Shown: positions 6,821 through 7,210 of the stretch, piece by piece
Layout: the number at the start of each line of letters is the position of its first letter
How positions within the stretch are numbered: position 1 is the first letter of the stretch
Assembly: GCA_963169055.1 (NCBI GenBank)
Contig: CAUJFU010000191.1
Location: 1-7,210, forward strand
Reading direction: 5' to 3'
DNA from: Myxococcota bacterium
Lineage (GTDB): Bacteria > Myxococcota_C > UBA6777
Length of the DNA stretch: 7,210 nt
Position numbers and translations under genes: made by a program
Notes under the pieces: generated by a model
Told to the model about the DNA's origin: nothing
Database searches by the model: none
The model's input: only the letters and a program-made list of their open reading frames with translations

Positions 6821-7210
6821 TTAATACGTTGCGAGTGTCGGAACAGGATTGACACGCGCCGATGGGTAGGCAACGACACCATCTTGATCTTGCAAGCGGA
6901 TCCGCCCGTCCCCACCGTCTCCGCCCTTGCCGCTCGGTGCCGTTCCCTTGCCTTTTCCGCCCGAAGCATCGAGATAAGCACTCGCTGCAACCGTGATCTG
7001 CCCCTTCGCCAAGATCCAGATCATCCCACCCGACCCCCCTGCGCCGCTCCCCCCAGAAGAAGAATCCCCAAGCAGCCCATTGCAGGTGGCTCCAGCGCCA
7101 CCCTCCCCGCCCTGCGCTAAGATCGCCCCGCTGATCGTGACATCACCTACTGTCGACTCGATCTGTACCGCACCACCGCCCCCACCGCCTGAACCGCCGG
7201 GAGTGAACAC
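6821..7210 (-). CDS. Glycine-rich repeat surface protein, C-terminal part
   Basis: These are the last 129 residues of a protein whose 5' end lies beyond the right edge; the first codon in the window (GTG) is internal, not a chosen start. Two imperfect repeats of roughly 50 residues can be seen. Each has a Gly/Ser-rich loop, a short beta strand (AVQIES at about 14-19, MIWILA at about 63-68), a second strand (VTISGAILAQGG at 23-34, ITVAASAYLDASGG at 72-85), then another Gly-rich loop. The protein ends in GRIRLQD and a short tail, with a TAA stop. Such Gly-loop/beta-strand repeats are common in very large secreted or cell-surface proteins of myxobacteria-like organisms and probably stack as a beta helix. 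One Cys (residue 43) sits in a loop. It converges on the oxidoreductase across a 94-bp gap in which I find no terminator hairpin. The exact family is unknown. Confidence 0.75.
   Translation of the reverse strand: MFTPGGSGGGGGGAVQIESTVGDVTISGAILAQGGEGGAGATCNGLLGDSSSGGSGAGGSGGMIWILAKGQITVAASAYLDASGGKGKGTAPSGKGGDGGDGRIRLQDQDGVVAYPSARVNPVPTLATY

Overview
The window holds six protein-coding genes, one of them tentative and one cut by the right edge. There is no tRNA, rRNA, CRISPR array, transposase or phage gene. Base composition is roughly balanced. A Hanks-type kinase with a membrane anchor and an extracytoplasmic tail, a single-haem CxxCH protein, and a glycine-rich repeat surface protein together suggest a Gram-negative environmental bacterium of the Myxococcota/'deltaproteobacterial' kind. 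That placement is inferred from gene style; there is no marker gene.

Layout. Positions 1-310 are non-coding and hold a perfect 20-bp palindrome and a cluster of short GC-rich hairpins that look like a dispersed repeat. From 4209 down to 311 all genes lie on the minus strand and are closely packed. In transcription order they are a 12-helix GPH/MelB-type sugar:cation symporter (2815-4209), a possible small ORF (2515-2772), a membrane Ser/Thr protein kinase (803-2518) and a small membrane-anchored haem-binding protein (311-778). The small ORF's stop overlaps the kinase start as ATGA, and only 24 bp separate the kinase from the haem gene, so at least the last three could be one transcript.

A 270-bp divergent spacer (4210-4479) carries a good sigma70-like promoter facing right. 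It leads to a 748-residue FAD/NAD(P)-binding oxidoreductase of the amine-oxidase/carotenoid-desaturase superfamily (4480-6726). A 94-bp spacer with no obvious terminator hairpin separates it from the convergent 3' end of a glycine-rich surface-type protein (6821-7210, 5' end outside the window).

How the genes might work together is not clear. The kinase has a cytoplasmic catalytic domain, one transmembrane helix, a 75-residue stalk with Asn at every third position, and a small PEGA-like domain, so it looks like an envelope-sensing kinase. A transporter and a periplasmic haem protein beside it fit an envelope-associated unit, but no substrate or signal can be read from the sequence. The most unusual features are the Asn-triplet stalk, encoded by a 9-bp-period DNA repeat, the possible coupled ORF in front of the kinase, and the large uncharacterised oxidoreductase.
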